Source: Bacteroidales bacterium (GTDB lineage: Bacteria; Bacteroidota; Bacteroidia; Bacteroidales; F082). From it: a stretch of 64,000 nt of DNA. Made by a program: the position numbers and the translations under genes. Under the pieces are notes generated by a model, which searched no databases, was not told where the DNA came from, and saw nothing but the letters and a program-made list of their open reading frames with translations. Where the stretch lies: NCBI GenBank assembly GCA_016290215.1, contig JAEETH010000009.1:35156-99155 (forward strand), given 5' to 3'. Within the stretch, counting starts at the first letter, position 1; every line of letters begins with the position of its first letter. This document shows positions 25,386 through 38,215 of this stretch, one piece after another.

Positions 25386-25784
25386 ATGTTCTCTTGCCCC
25401 ATCCAAATCCGCATGAGCGACCTTGACCCTTACAATCACGTCAATAACGGGTCGCAATGCAACTACTTCGACATGGGTCGAAGCCGATACTTTGAGCATG
25501 TCTTCCAAGCCAAAATCGACTGGCTGACCTTCAAATATGTCCTTGTCCACGTGGATTTGGACTTCCGCCACCCCATGTTGTTCCACGACCCTATTGTTTG
25601 TGAAAGCCGAGTCACCGAAATAGGTAACTCCAGCTTTAAAATGGAGCAATGCCTCAAAGATGCCGAGACGGGCGAAGTCAAGACCTTGTGCCACGCCGTG
25701 GTGGTCTATTTCGACCGTGAGACGAACAAGGCGGAGCAGATACCTGACCATGAACGAGCATTGTTGAAAGTCGAAACTTCCTGA
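25386..25784 (+). CDS. acyl-CoA thioesterase (hotdog fold)
   Basis: Protein of 132 residues of the 4-hydroxybenzoyl-CoA thioesterase/YbgC-like hotdog family. The diagnostic RMSDLDPYNHVNNGSQCNYF (catalytic Asp region, about 10-30) is followed by HVDLDFRHPMLFHDPI and a final beta strand AVVVYFDRETNKA. Such enzymes cleave acyl-CoA esters in the cytoplasm; the specific substrate is not apparent. It stands between nadE and the vWA operon. Confidence 0.92.
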   Translation: MFSCPIQIRMSDLDPYNHVNNGSQCNYFDMGRSRYFEHVFQAKIDWLTFKYVLVHVDLDFRHPMLFHDPIVCESRVTEIGNSSFKMEQCLKDAETGEVKTLCHAVVVYFDRETNKAEQIPDHERALLKVETS

Positions 25785-25850
25785 AGAGAAAAGGATTTCC
25801 TATATCAATAATAATGAGCCAAAATGCTCGTTTTATTTTTGAAAAAGCAT

Positions 25851-25858
25851 TATATTTG
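25851..25858 (+). promoter_or_regulatory. -7 promoter element (TATATTTG) for the vWA-tubulin operon
   Basis: TATATTTG lies 44 nt upstream of ATG 25903 and matches TAnnTTTG. No later promoter element is evident before the fourth gene, supporting one transcript to 34110. Confidence 0.5.
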
Positions 25859-25902
25859 CGTCCAATTAACATGAAGTAGAAATTTTTTGAAAACAATAAT
25901 AT

Positions 25903-26937
25903 ATGAGAATAAGGCTTTTTGCAATTATTGTACTGGTTTTGTCGGGCTGTTCCTTGTTGTTTGCCCAGTCAGGCAATGTAAAGGATATACGCCAGACTTA
26001 TCTTTGGGATGTGACTTTATCTATGCAGGGTAAGGCTCCTGGCGCCCCTAATATTTGGGAGCAGGTTAAAGAAGCTATTATCTCTGATATCCAACAGATT
26101 AGTGACGACCGAACCGAAATCGTCGTGATTCCATTTCAACATCAGGCTTTGGATGAATGGCGTGAATATGCTACCTCAGCAGGAAAGGCTGCATTGATTT
26201 CAAAGATTGAGGCGTATAAAATCCCTCTTCATGATTTTGGCGGCAAAAAGACAACCATGACTTGTCTTTACGAACCGCTACAGTATGTGGTCGACAAAGT
26301 GCTTTCGGTTGACAAGGTTGATATCTTGAAGCTGATGACAGATGGCATTTCTGACGAACATCAAGCTGAGTATGAGGAACTTTTGAGCCGTTGGTGCGAA
26401 ATCGCAAAGGAAAAGGATGCCTTTGGTTTTTATATCATGCTTACCAGTCAAGCGGTTGAGGGGCGCACTGTCCTTGAAAAGATCAATCCATGTCGCTTCG
26501 ATGCCATCGATGTGGCTGACCTCGGTGGAACCGATGTCTCCCTTTTGATGCTGACGCCTCCCAAGAATGTGGCATTCAATGTCCGTGAAGACTATGGCAA
26601 GAGCTTGGCGTTCAGACTTGCCCGAAGCGGAAGTGGGACACTGCAACAAGGTTACAAGGTGCATGTGTATTCCGTTGAGAATGAATATATTCACGTGGAT
26701 GCCGTTGCGGAACTGCAATCGGATTGTTCCATCACGGTAAAACCCGATTATTTGATGCCGTTGGAACAGATGGTGGATAGCCTTCCCATCGATGTCAATG
26801 AAAAGGTCATGCTGCGAATGGAGCCTGCCGAGGGCATGGACCAACTGCCTTATGCGATGACACGCATTTTAGATGCTCCTACCGTTATGGAAATGATTAA
26901 TAAAACCGAAAAAACCGTTAAGTTCCATGTGCGCTAA
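25903..26937 (+). CDS. exported von Willebrand factor A-like protein
   Basis: First gene of the tubulin-like operon, 344 residues. The N-terminus is an export signal, with both a possible lipobox (LSGC, Cys16) and a possible signal-peptidase I site after FAQ. A vWA domain spans about 32-200: MIDAS residues are in WDVTLSM (Asp36, Thr38 position, Ser40), TTMT and LMTDGISDE. The second half (about 200-344) is beta-rich. vWA domains bind a divalent metal and a protein partner. The next gene overlaps by 11 nt, so translation is coupled. The protein probably works outside the inner membrane. Confidence 0.85.
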   Translation: MRIRLFAIIVLVLSGCSLLFAQSGNVKDIRQTYLWDVTLSMQGKAPGAPNIWEQVKEAIISDIQQISDDRTEIVVIPFQHQALDEWREYATSAGKAALISKIEAYKIPLHDFGGKKTTMTCLYEPLQYVVDKVLSVDKVDILKLMTDGISDEHQAEYEELLSRWCEIAKEKDAFGFYIMLTSQAVEGRTVLEKINPCRFDAIDVADLGGTDVSLLMLTPPKNVAFNVREDYGKSLAFRLARSGSGTLQQGYKVHVYSVENEYIHVDAVAELQSDCSITVKPDYLMPLEQMVDSLPIDVNEKVMLRMEPAEGMDQLPYAMTRILDAPTVMEMINKTEKTVKFHVR

Positions 26938-27859
26938 AAGATTTCTCATTTGGGCAATGCTTTGCCCTTTGATTTTGCTGGTTTCATGTGGCAAAAAGGC
27001 TGATGATGCCACGGCTCCAACGCGTTGGGGAAAGACGAATTATTACGAAAAGTTCCTATGGAAGAAGCATGTTCCTGACACGCTTTACAGAACCATGGAG
27101 TTTGACTTCAACCAGGATGCCAAGCGATATATGAAAGAGCCGCTTCGTTTGGGTTTGTATAAAAAGACCGATAGCGACAAAATGGTTTTGGTGTCGGAGA
27201 AAGAGATGGAGGTTTTCGTTGATGGCAAGAAGTGCAAGGAAAACATCATCGATGTGTATCCAGAAATGGATGAGATGAAGGTCGGAATCGTTTTCAAACC
27301 TGAGGCGGAAAACAAGGTGCATCATTGGTTTTTCCGTCCTGTCGACGACGGTGGCTTGGATCGCATCAATGATATGGCCCCCGACGCTTTTAACGCCGAT
27401 AATTCTTCGTTGATGGAAGTCGAGGTGGAAAAGAACAAGGTGATGAATCCGTTGGCTGAAGGGCTATTGCTGGCAGGTATCCTTTTGATTGGAGGTTTGT
27501 TGGTGTGGCTGCTGATATTGAAGGCCATATTTTTCCCGACTTTCCGTGTGGGAAAGATACTGCTCACCGACCCCGTTCCATACAATAGCCTTAAAAGACT
27601 GAAAGGCTACCGTAAACTCATTCTTACCAACAAGAAAACCACTCAAGGCTTTTTCAACAAATTGTTCACGGGAAAGGTGCAGTATGAGGTGAACCCCATT
27701 TGGACGAACGATGTAGTGGTTGAGCCCAAGGACAAGAATAGCGTCAGGCTTCGCTGTCCCTTGGATTACATGGCAGATGCCCGTGTGCTCAAGAAGAATC
27801 AGGAGTACACCATTCACAATATCACGACAGGTAATAAGACAACAATAAAAATATCATAA
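26927..27859 (+). CDS. transmembrane lipoprotein of the tubulin-like operon
   Basis: Protein of 310 residues with lipobox LVSC (Cys21), an outer-facing domain (about 22-170), one strong membrane helix (about 175-205, LLLAGILLIGGLLVWLLIL) and a basic C-terminal domain (about 206-310) that should lie in the cytoplasm. This layout would connect a periplasmic partner to cytoplasmic proteins. It overlaps the vWA gene and is 6 nt before the tubulin-like gene. No family recognised; role as a linker is inferred from topology and order. Confidence 0.75.
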   Translation: MCAKRFLIWAMLCPLILLVSCGKKADDATAPTRWGKTNYYEKFLWKKHVPDTLYRTMEFDFNQDAKRYMKEPLRLGLYKKTDSDKMVLVSEKEMEVFVDGKKCKENIIDVYPEMDEMKVGIVFKPEAENKVHHWFFRPVDDGGLDRINDMAPDAFNADNSSLMEVEVEKNKVMNPLAEGLLLAGILLIGGLLVWLLILKAIFFPTFRVGKILLTDPVPYNSLKRLKGYRKLILTNKKTTQGFFNKLFTGKVQYEVNPIWTNDVVVEPKDKNSVRLRCPLDYMADARVLKKNQEYTIHNITTGNKTTIKIS

Positions 27860-27865
27860 TCGACT

Positions 27866-30604
27866 ATGGCAACAAAAATTAAACGCTGCTTGTATATCGG
27901 ACTCGGCGGCACTGGAATGAATGCACTTCTTCACACAAAGAAGATGTTTATCGACACTTACGGAGAAGTACCTCCCATGATTGGTTTCCTCGGAATTGAT
28001 ACCGATGGTGATGCTTACAAGAAATCGCTCCTTTCCAACCAAGGTGATGAGGTCAGGCTGGATCCTAAAGAACAGCTTCCTATCCTGGTGGCGCGGGCTC
28101 GCCCCATTTATGATGTCAACAAGGAATCTTTCTCCTGGATTTCGGAGGAAAACCTTTATGCGCTCACTTCGATGGAGTTAGGGGCTGGTCAAGTCAGGTC
28201 TAATGGCCGTTTTGCATTTACGGTCAACTATGACAATGTTTGTCGTAAGGTGGACACGGTGTTGGCTCAGATAACGAATGCGCATATTATCAACAACGAC
28301 AAATACGAGTTGTTGGGTTCCAATACGGAGATACACATGGTGTTTTCCGTTTGCGGCGGCACGGGCTGTGGCACATTCATCAACATGGCCTATCTGCTTC
28401 GTGAGAAGGCTCCTACTTGTAAACTGACGGGTTATGCCGTGCTGCCCGATGTGTTCAAACACATGTCAAGCTCGGGTATGGCCAAGGTGGCTCCCAATGC
28501 CTACGGTGCCATCGAAGATTTGGACTACCTGATGCACATGGGCATAGGGAGCAAGCCGGTGAAGTTGGACTATATCAACACCTCCGTCGAGATTAAAGAC
28601 AGGCCATTCAATTCGGTGATTTTCATCGATAACAAAAACGACCGAGGTGACACCTATACCCATGTGGACGAATTGGCCGAGATGATTAGTCTTGCGTTGG
28701 TGACTTCAGCGGGAGAACTTTCCTCGGCATCGGCGAGTGTGAGCGACAACATCGAAAAGAATATCAGGGAAGGCTCGATGGATATTGAAAACAAGAAAGC
28801 TTGGGCCGCGGGCATGGGCGTGTGTGAGATTATCTATCGAGGCCAGGATTTGAGCGACATCTACGCCATCAAGTCTGCCAAGAATCTCATCGACCGTTTC
28901 TTCAACAGCTGCAAAGATGCCAACCTGATTGCCAACAACTGGATTGACAGCCCGAATGTCAATATCCGTGAAAACAACAATTATGATCATGTCATCGATT
29001 ACATCTGCGACAAGTCGCCGAAGTATGAACTGACAGTGAATGACTATGGCAACCCGAAGCCTGAGATTGAACAAAATCTCAACATTAATCGTGTCAAGGA
29101 TGAGGAAATCAACAAGAAAATCAATGACCTTACCAGCCGTGTACGCACAGAGCTGAGGAAGCTTATTATTGAGCATATCAATCAAGAGTGCGGCATTTCC
29201 ACGGTTGAAAACGTGCTTGAAGCGATAGGAGACCAGGTCGACATCTTTTTGGATGAAATGAACAAAGAGAAAGAGGACTTCCTCTCTCGCGAGCCTATGC
29301 TTCAATCCGCATTGGATACGGCTGGTGCCGACCTCAGCGAGTATCATGCCAAGTTCTTCCACAGCAAAACCAAATTGGAGGATCTGGCCAACGACGTTAC
29401 TGACGCTTGTCGCGCCTTGGGCACATGCAAGTTGGAAATCGTACGCCGCACAGCTGCCATCACCGTGTTTAACAACATCAAAGGCATTTTGGCTGAAGCG
29501 AACAGTAAGATTAGCTTGATTTCCGAAAGTATGAAGGCTGTGAGCCGTAACCTTTCCACCAAACTGGCTCGTATTCAGAATAATGTGGGTAAGGCTCCTG
29601 CAACTTTCCAAATCGATTTGGCTCAGAATTCATTGAATTCGGTGAGCGTGATTGCCGATGAGGTGCAGATTCCCGAGTTCGTCAAGGGACTCCGTATGGA
29701 AGGCAAACTCTATGCTTTCACAGTCTTATCCAATGAGGAAATCGAAGAAGAAATTCTGAAATATACCAAGCGGTTGCATACGGCTCGCAACTGGAGAGAC
29801 ACTGGCATTGACGAAATTTTGGATAAGATGCCGCAAGAAGAGTTCGACCGCATCACGCAGGTTGCGATTGAAAAGGCCATGCCTTTGTTCCGTTACGACT
29901 ACCGTGGTTATATGCCCAAGGAGCGTCCTCGCGACAGCTTCTTTGTGGGTGTGCCCGACAAGCTGAATAACCGTCTGTATAAGAACGACTTCTTCAAGAG
30001 CAAACTGACGGGTACGATGGATGTGGATTTTGCAAGTATTGGCGTGAACGATCGTATTATCATTTACCGTCAGGTGGGCGTGGTTCCTGCCTATACGCTC
30101 TATGCTCTTCCCGATTATTTGAAGGAATATGAGCAATGTCGTGTGAATTGCCATTATGATGCCAATCTGGAAACGAGGATGAAACGCGAAGACTTCAGCC
30201 TGAAGCCGAAAAAGGCCAGCGATGAGGATTTGCTTGACCTTTGGGTAAAGGGCCTTATTTTTGGCTTGGTGAAGAACGAGAATGGTGATTACTATTTCCA
30301 AAGTCAGGAATATGGCGATGCCTTGGACGATTTCTGGGTAAAGTTGGGCGAGTATCGAGACGAAGCTTTCGACCAATTCCGTACCTACAAAACTTCCATT
30401 CGCAAAGAGTTTAATGAGTTCTTGGATCATCTTGCCGACAGCAAAGGCTCTGATGCCATCAAGAAAATCATCGATGATGTGAAAATGAACTATTACGAAA
30501 AGTTCTCGCAGATTAATATGACTAAGGAAGAAGTGAAAAAGAAGGGTTATGAGCGTATCAAAGATTTGATTACCAACGAATTGGTTCATATTAAACAGCT
30601 TTGA
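27866..30604 (+). CDS. tubulin-like (Tubulin_2/FtsZ-like) GTPase
   Basis: Cytoplasmic protein of 912 residues. The N-terminus has the Rossmann-type GLGGTGMNAL (residues 12-21), and the tubulin G-box is VCGGTGCGTFINMAYLLRE near residue 163-180. Other GTPase-region features are FLGIDTDGD and DYLMHMGIGSK. The long C-terminal region (about 400-912) is helical with charged coiled-coil stretches (KKINDLTSRVRTELRK) and has no FtsZ tail, so it is not the division FtsZ. Families of non-canonical bacterial tubulins next to vWA and membrane proteins are known and were proposed to remodel membranes. Here a papain-like protease follows in the same operon. Confidence 0.85.
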   Translation: MATKIKRCLYIGLGGTGMNALLHTKKMFIDTYGEVPPMIGFLGIDTDGDAYKKSLLSNQGDEVRLDPKEQLPILVARARPIYDVNKESFSWISEENLYALTSMELGAGQVRSNGRFAFTVNYDNVCRKVDTVLAQITNAHIINNDKYELLGSNTEIHMVFSVCGGTGCGTFINMAYLLREKAPTCKLTGYAVLPDVFKHMSSSGMAKVAPNAYGAIEDLDYLMHMGIGSKPVKLDYINTSVEIKDRPFNSVIFIDNKNDRGDTYTHVDELAEMISLALVTSAGELSSASASVSDNIEKNIREGSMDIENKKAWAAGMGVCEIIYRGQDLSDIYAIKSAKNLIDRFFNSCKDANLIANNWIDSPNVNIRENNNYDHVIDYICDKSPKYELTVNDYGNPKPEIEQNLNINRVKDEEINKKINDLTSRVRTELRKLIIEHINQECGISTVENVLEAIGDQVDIFLDEMNKEKEDFLSREPMLQSALDTAGADLSEYHAKFFHSKTKLEDLANDVTDACRALGTCKLEIVRRTAAITVFNNIKGILAEANSKISLISESMKAVSRNLSTKLARIQNNVGKAPATFQIDLAQNSLNSVSVIADEVQIPEFVKGLRMEGKLYAFTVLSNEEIEEEILKYTKRLHTARNWRDTGIDEILDKMPQEEFDRITQVAIEKAMPLFRYDYRGYMPKERPRDSFFVGVPDKLNNRLYKNDFFKSKLTGTMDVDFASIGVNDRIIIYRQVGVVPAYTLYALPDYLKEYEQCRVNCHYDANLETRMKREDFSLKPKKASDEDLLDLWVKGLIFGLVKNENGDYYFQSQEYGDALDDFWVKLGEYRDEAFDQFRTYKTSIRKEFNEFLDHLADSKGSDAIKKIIDDVKMNYYEKFSQINMTKEEVKKKGYERIKDLITNELVHIKQL

Positions 30605-30609
30605 GGCAA

Positions 30610-33600
30610 ATGAGGCATACAACGCATATTATGCTTGGCGCTCATGCGGCATCCATGCTGAAGAACATCAAGCGTTACATCATCAAGTATGGTGAGGAGG
30701 AAGTCAACAGCTATTTCAAGGCTTTTCTGTTTCCGCAACTCAATCTTTCCATGGAGGCCTGCTTCCAAAACGCTGAAATAGTGAAAGCCGATGAAGGCCA
30801 ATTTGTGGCTGGCATTGATGAAATGTATGAAGCGCAATTGGTTGATTACTACAAAGTTATTCCTGATAGCAGGCACGACTACTTGAAAGGCTTTTTCCGG
30901 AAACTATATGATGTGAGCATTACCATCAACCATCCAGGAGATAGCTCTACGATGCATTTATGCTTGTATGTTCCAATGTATTTGGATGATTATTGGTCGG
31001 CGGCGAAAACGTTTTTGGAAGCCATAGAAGAGATTCCTCAAAAATACCATGTCGATTTGTTTCTCTTGCCATACGACTTGGCTTTTTTGTTTGAAAGGCA
31101 GGGAGATAGATTGACTGAAAGGGTGGAGGAGTTTGCTGCCACTTCAAAGAAGGTTTTGGAGGAAATTCTGCAAGCAAAGAAACAGTTTGCCAAGTTGGGC
31201 TCTTTGATTATGCTTCAGAATTGCAACGCCGATGGTACTTCTTTGGATTTGGATGAAGATTCCTTTGTGCACATCGTCGGTGAGTATGCCTTGCTGTCGG
31301 TCAAGCATTATCCTGAAATGTTCCAACCTGCCGCTATGGATCCACATCGCCCGATACATGCTTTGGGCCTTTCGGTGCTGAGTTTCGACAAGTATTACTT
31401 TGTGCAGTATCTGCTTCATCGTGCCTATGTCTATATTTTGGACCGTGAAAATGTATCTCAGTCTGAGGTGGATGTGAACAAGGTTTCGCAGATTGTTCAA
31501 GGGTTATTGAACCAGAAGGTGAATGTTTTTTCCAAGTTCTATGATGAGGAGGTTGCGCCGAGGCTGAACAACAACGTGGAGCATACGGAAATCATCAGTC
31601 AAATCAAGCCTTTGCTGGATGAAAAAATGGCATGGATGACGCAAGAATTCCAGTCCTATATCGATGATCCTAATCTTACGCTACCAGAGAAGAAAGCCAC
31701 TTTGGCCCAGCTGTTGGGTGAGGACGACGACTTGCTGACAGGATACATGTTCAACAAGCGTCAGTTGGTGATTGACGATTGCAGCCGCGAAGTGCTCGAC
31801 CTTTTTGTGAATGCCCACAATGCCATTTGCGGCATGGATCCGACAGAAGCAGGAAACGCAGAAGAGGGGGACATTGAGGTGGAGCGCGTCAAGGAGTATG
31901 CTGCGCTTTCTTCGAAAGCTGAACCGGTCAGGACGGCAAGTGCTTTGCTTGATGACCTAAAGGCGACCAAGGTGACAATGCGTGAGTCGACAAATTATAT
32001 CAGACAAAAGAGCCTCGAATTGGAGGGTGTGGACGTGCAACGCAAAGACCATAATGAGAGTTTCAAGCGGTTGACTCATGACGGTTTTGTTTTTGATGGA
32101 CGCACCTATATTTTACAGGGAGAGACTGAGGAATTTGATTTTGAGGAAGAATACCATCCAGTTTCAACGGTTCCGGCTTCTGTGGATTTGCGCAAGGATT
32201 TTACGCAGATTAAGGACCAGGGAACGATGGGCGCGTGTACTGCATTTGCGCTTGTCGGCATTTTTGAGTATATCCTTAAGAAAAACCATCAGCCCGATGT
32301 CGACCTTAGTGAGCAGTTCGTGTATTATAATGCAAGAAAAGCTAAAAGTGCGTCGAACGTTGATGCGGGCAGCTCGCTTTCCGGCATCATTAAGACGATG
32401 AAAGAGCATGGCGTTTGTCAGGAGCATTTGTTCCCTTACAATCCAGACGGTATCGCTTCCGAGCCTCCAGTGGAGGCATACGATGATGCCCAAACTCGAA
32501 AGGTTGTATGCGCGAAGGCCGTCAAGAAGGAATTGCACGACATCAAATCTGCTGTGTATGAGGGCTATCCCGTTGCCGTCACTTTGAAGATTTACAATTC
32601 TTTCAACCCTCAAAACGGCTTTATCCACATTCCTGAAGAAACGGAAATCAGGGATGGGAAGTTTGGCTATCACACCATGGTGATTTGCGGTTATAACGAC
32701 GAGGCGCGCTTTTTTGTGGTGAGGAATTCCTGGGGCCGTGCCTTTGGTGACAAGGGCTATTGTTATATTCCATACGGTTACATTGAAGATGAGACCTTGT
32801 TGAATGGTGCTTGTATCATTACTGAAATCAGCGACACTAAGCTTCAGGTGAAAAACACAGACCATAAATCCGTGGTTTCCTTCGATTTGACGGACTCTAA
32901 TATCAAGTCCGAGATTCTGACTAATTTGATTCGTGAAGAGAAAATAAAGCTCGGGAAGTTGAACAAGGAATTGACGGAGCGTAGCCGGAAGTTCAACGAA
33001 TTGTTTCAACAACTTGGTAACAATGGCATCCGTGAATCGCTTTGTGAAGGTACCATTGAGCGTTTGGATTGGGAAAGTCGGAATCTGACGCGCAAGAAGG
33101 ACAAACTCCATCAGGAACGTTTGGATGCGCTTAAGGCTTTCGACAAAGAGACACGTCGTAGAAGATGGTGGTTCTATGGGGGACTTGCCTTGTATGTGCT
33201 GAGTTTTGTTTTGGTTTGTCTAATCACCAAGTCACTGTCCCCACTCATCGCAAAACCAAGTCTTTGGGCACACGGTGTGTTGGCCTTGTCTATTTTGGCG
33301 TATTGGTTGATTATGCGCCATCGTAAACGCGAACGTCAGGACATGGATTTGGACTACAGAAACCAGCTGGAGCATTTGGCTCAGGAGATTTCGAATCGGC
33401 AAAGGGAAAAAGAGATCACCCATTTGAAGACCCATTTGGCAGGGATGATTATCGACTCCTTATATAAATTAGGAAGGAATCTACACACCAAGTACAATGG
33501 AATGCGCTCGTACGTGGGCAACTTGAAAGTGTGGCGAGGGCAGGAGGACGACTCCTTGAATATGACACCAATTTCCCGAAATCCTTTCCTTACTCTCATA

Positions 33601-34110
33601 TCGAATGCCTGTTTGGACAAGTATTTTGAAGACAACAAGGAACAACTTACGCAAGGCCTTGAACTGAGCAAAATGTTCAAAGACAAATACAATGTACGCG
33701 AAGAGGAAGTTGTAAAATTCAAGAACGAATTGAAGACAAAACTGGTGGCCATGCTCTTCAAGGCTATCGAGGGCTTCTCTATTTTCAAATATGTCACTGG
33801 CGCTGAGACATATCCGTATGTAGGAGGAGAGTTTACGGATGTTGACGCCCTTCTTCGTCAAATGGATTATAAGTCAACGCCTTTTGTGCGGCTTAATGCG
33901 GTTCCAGTGGATGCGGAAGGCATTAATTCCCATTGTAAGATGATGCTGCTCAATACCGATTGCACTCAAGACCGGAAGAAATGGGAAGATGCTTGTGTTA
34001 AGAATTTCACCTTTGCGCCTCAGTTTCAGAAGATTGAGAATCCTTATGCTATTGTTTTGCTTCAGCTAAAAGGTGTTTCAGAAAAAGAAATATCGTTTCT
34101 GAATGAATAA
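30610..34110 (+). CDS. papain-like (C1A) cysteine protease with two membrane helices
   Basis: Protein of 1166 residues, fourth gene of the operon, with no signal peptide. Start is set at ATG 30610 (5 nt after the previous stop, GAGG just before it); ATG 30631 is possible. An N-terminal region of about 510 residues is unrecognised, with a helical stretch. The protease domain has Gln537 and Cys543 (KDQGTMGACTAFAL, spacing six as in papain), His688 (GYHTMVICGY) and Asn706 (VVRNSWGRAFGDKGYCYIPY). A coiled coil (about 770-850) leads to two membrane helices (about 853-873 and 885-904), then a cytoplasmic tail. Full catalytic machinery is present. A cytoplasmic, membrane-held papain in a tubulin operon is unusual. 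Confidence 0.85.
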   Translation: MRHTTHIMLGAHAASMLKNIKRYIIKYGEEEVNSYFKAFLFPQLNLSMEACFQNAEIVKADEGQFVAGIDEMYEAQLVDYYKVIPDSRHDYLKGFFRKLYDVSITINHPGDSSTMHLCLYVPMYLDDYWSAAKTFLEAIEEIPQKYHVDLFLLPYDLAFLFERQGDRLTERVEEFAATSKKVLEEILQAKKQFAKLGSLIMLQNCNADGTSLDLDEDSFVHIVGEYALLSVKHYPEMFQPAAMDPHRPIHALGLSVLSFDKYYFVQYLLHRAYVYILDRENVSQSEVDVNKVSQIVQGLLNQKVNVFSKFYDEEVAPRLNNNVEHTEIISQIKPLLDEKMAWMTQEFQSYIDDPNLTLPEKKATLAQLLGEDDDLLTGYMFNKRQLVIDDCSREVLDLFVNAHNAICGMDPTEAGNAEEGDIEVERVKEYAALSSKAEPVRTASALLDDLKATKVTMRESTNYIRQKSLELEGVDVQRKDHNESFKRLTHDGFVFDGRTYILQGETEEFDFEEEYHPVSTVPASVDLRKDFTQIKDQGTMGACTAFALVGIFEYILKKNHQPDVDLSEQFVYYNARKAKSASNVDAGSSLSGIIKTMKEHGVCQEHLFPYNPDGIASEPPVEAYDDAQTRKVVCAKAVKKELHDIKSAVYEGYPVAVTLKIYNSFNPQNGFIHIPEETEIRDGKFGYHTMVICGYNDEARFFVVRNSWGRAFGDKGYCYIPYGYIEDETLLNGACIITEISDTKLQVKNTDHKSVVSFDLTDSNIKSEILTNLIREEKIKLGKLNKELTERSRKFNELFQQLGNNGIRESLCEGTIERLDWESRNLTRKKDKLHQERLDALKAFDKETRRRRWWFYGGLALYVLSFVLVCLITKSLSPLIAKPSLWAHGVLALSILAYWLIMRHRKRERQDMDLDYRNQLEHLAQEISNRQREKEITHLKTHLAGMIIDSLYKLGRNLHTKYNGMRSYVGNLKVWRGQEDDSLNMTPISRNPFLTLISNACLDKYFEDNKEQLTQGLELSKMFKDKYNVREEEVVKFKNELKTKLVAMLFKAIEGFSIFKYVTGAETYPYVGGEFTDVDALLRQMDYKSTPFVRLNAVPVDAEGINSHCKMMLLNTDCTQDRKKWEDACVKNFTFAPQFQKIENPYAIVLLQLKGVSEKEISFLNE

Positions 34111-34113
34111 TAG

Positions 34114-38076
<3,963 letters not shown>

Positions 38077-38153
38077 TTTAGAGTTTAGAGTTTAGAGTTT
38101 AGGGTTTAGAGTTTAGAGTTTAGGGTTTAGGGTTTAGGGTTTAGAGTTTAGAG
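38077..38153. repeat. eleven tandem TTTAGRG heptamers
   Basis: Immediately after the beta-galactosidase stop codon come eleven perfect 7-bp units, seven TTTAGAG and four TTTAGGG. The array ends 25 nt before the hsdM promoter element. The sequence matches plant-type telomere repeats, but context makes it a bacterial simple repeat. Confidence 0.95.
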
Positions 38154-38177
38154 TTTTTGTGGCTTTAGTATTTATTG

Positions 38178-38185
38178 TATCTTTG
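38178..38185 (+). promoter_or_regulatory. -7 promoter element (TATCTTTG) for hsdM
   Basis: TATCTTTG lies 30 nt upstream of the hsdM ATG at 38216. Confidence 0.55.
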
Positions 38186-38215
38186 TAAAATTAATCAGTT
38201 TGAATTGCTTTTTCT

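Noticed and set aside
27866-30604. Division FtsZ
   Set aside because: Length is 912 residues, no FtsZ C-terminal tail, and gene order is unlike the division cluster.
38077-38153. Telomere or linear replicon end
   Set aside because: The array is internal, flanked by ordinary genes on both sides.
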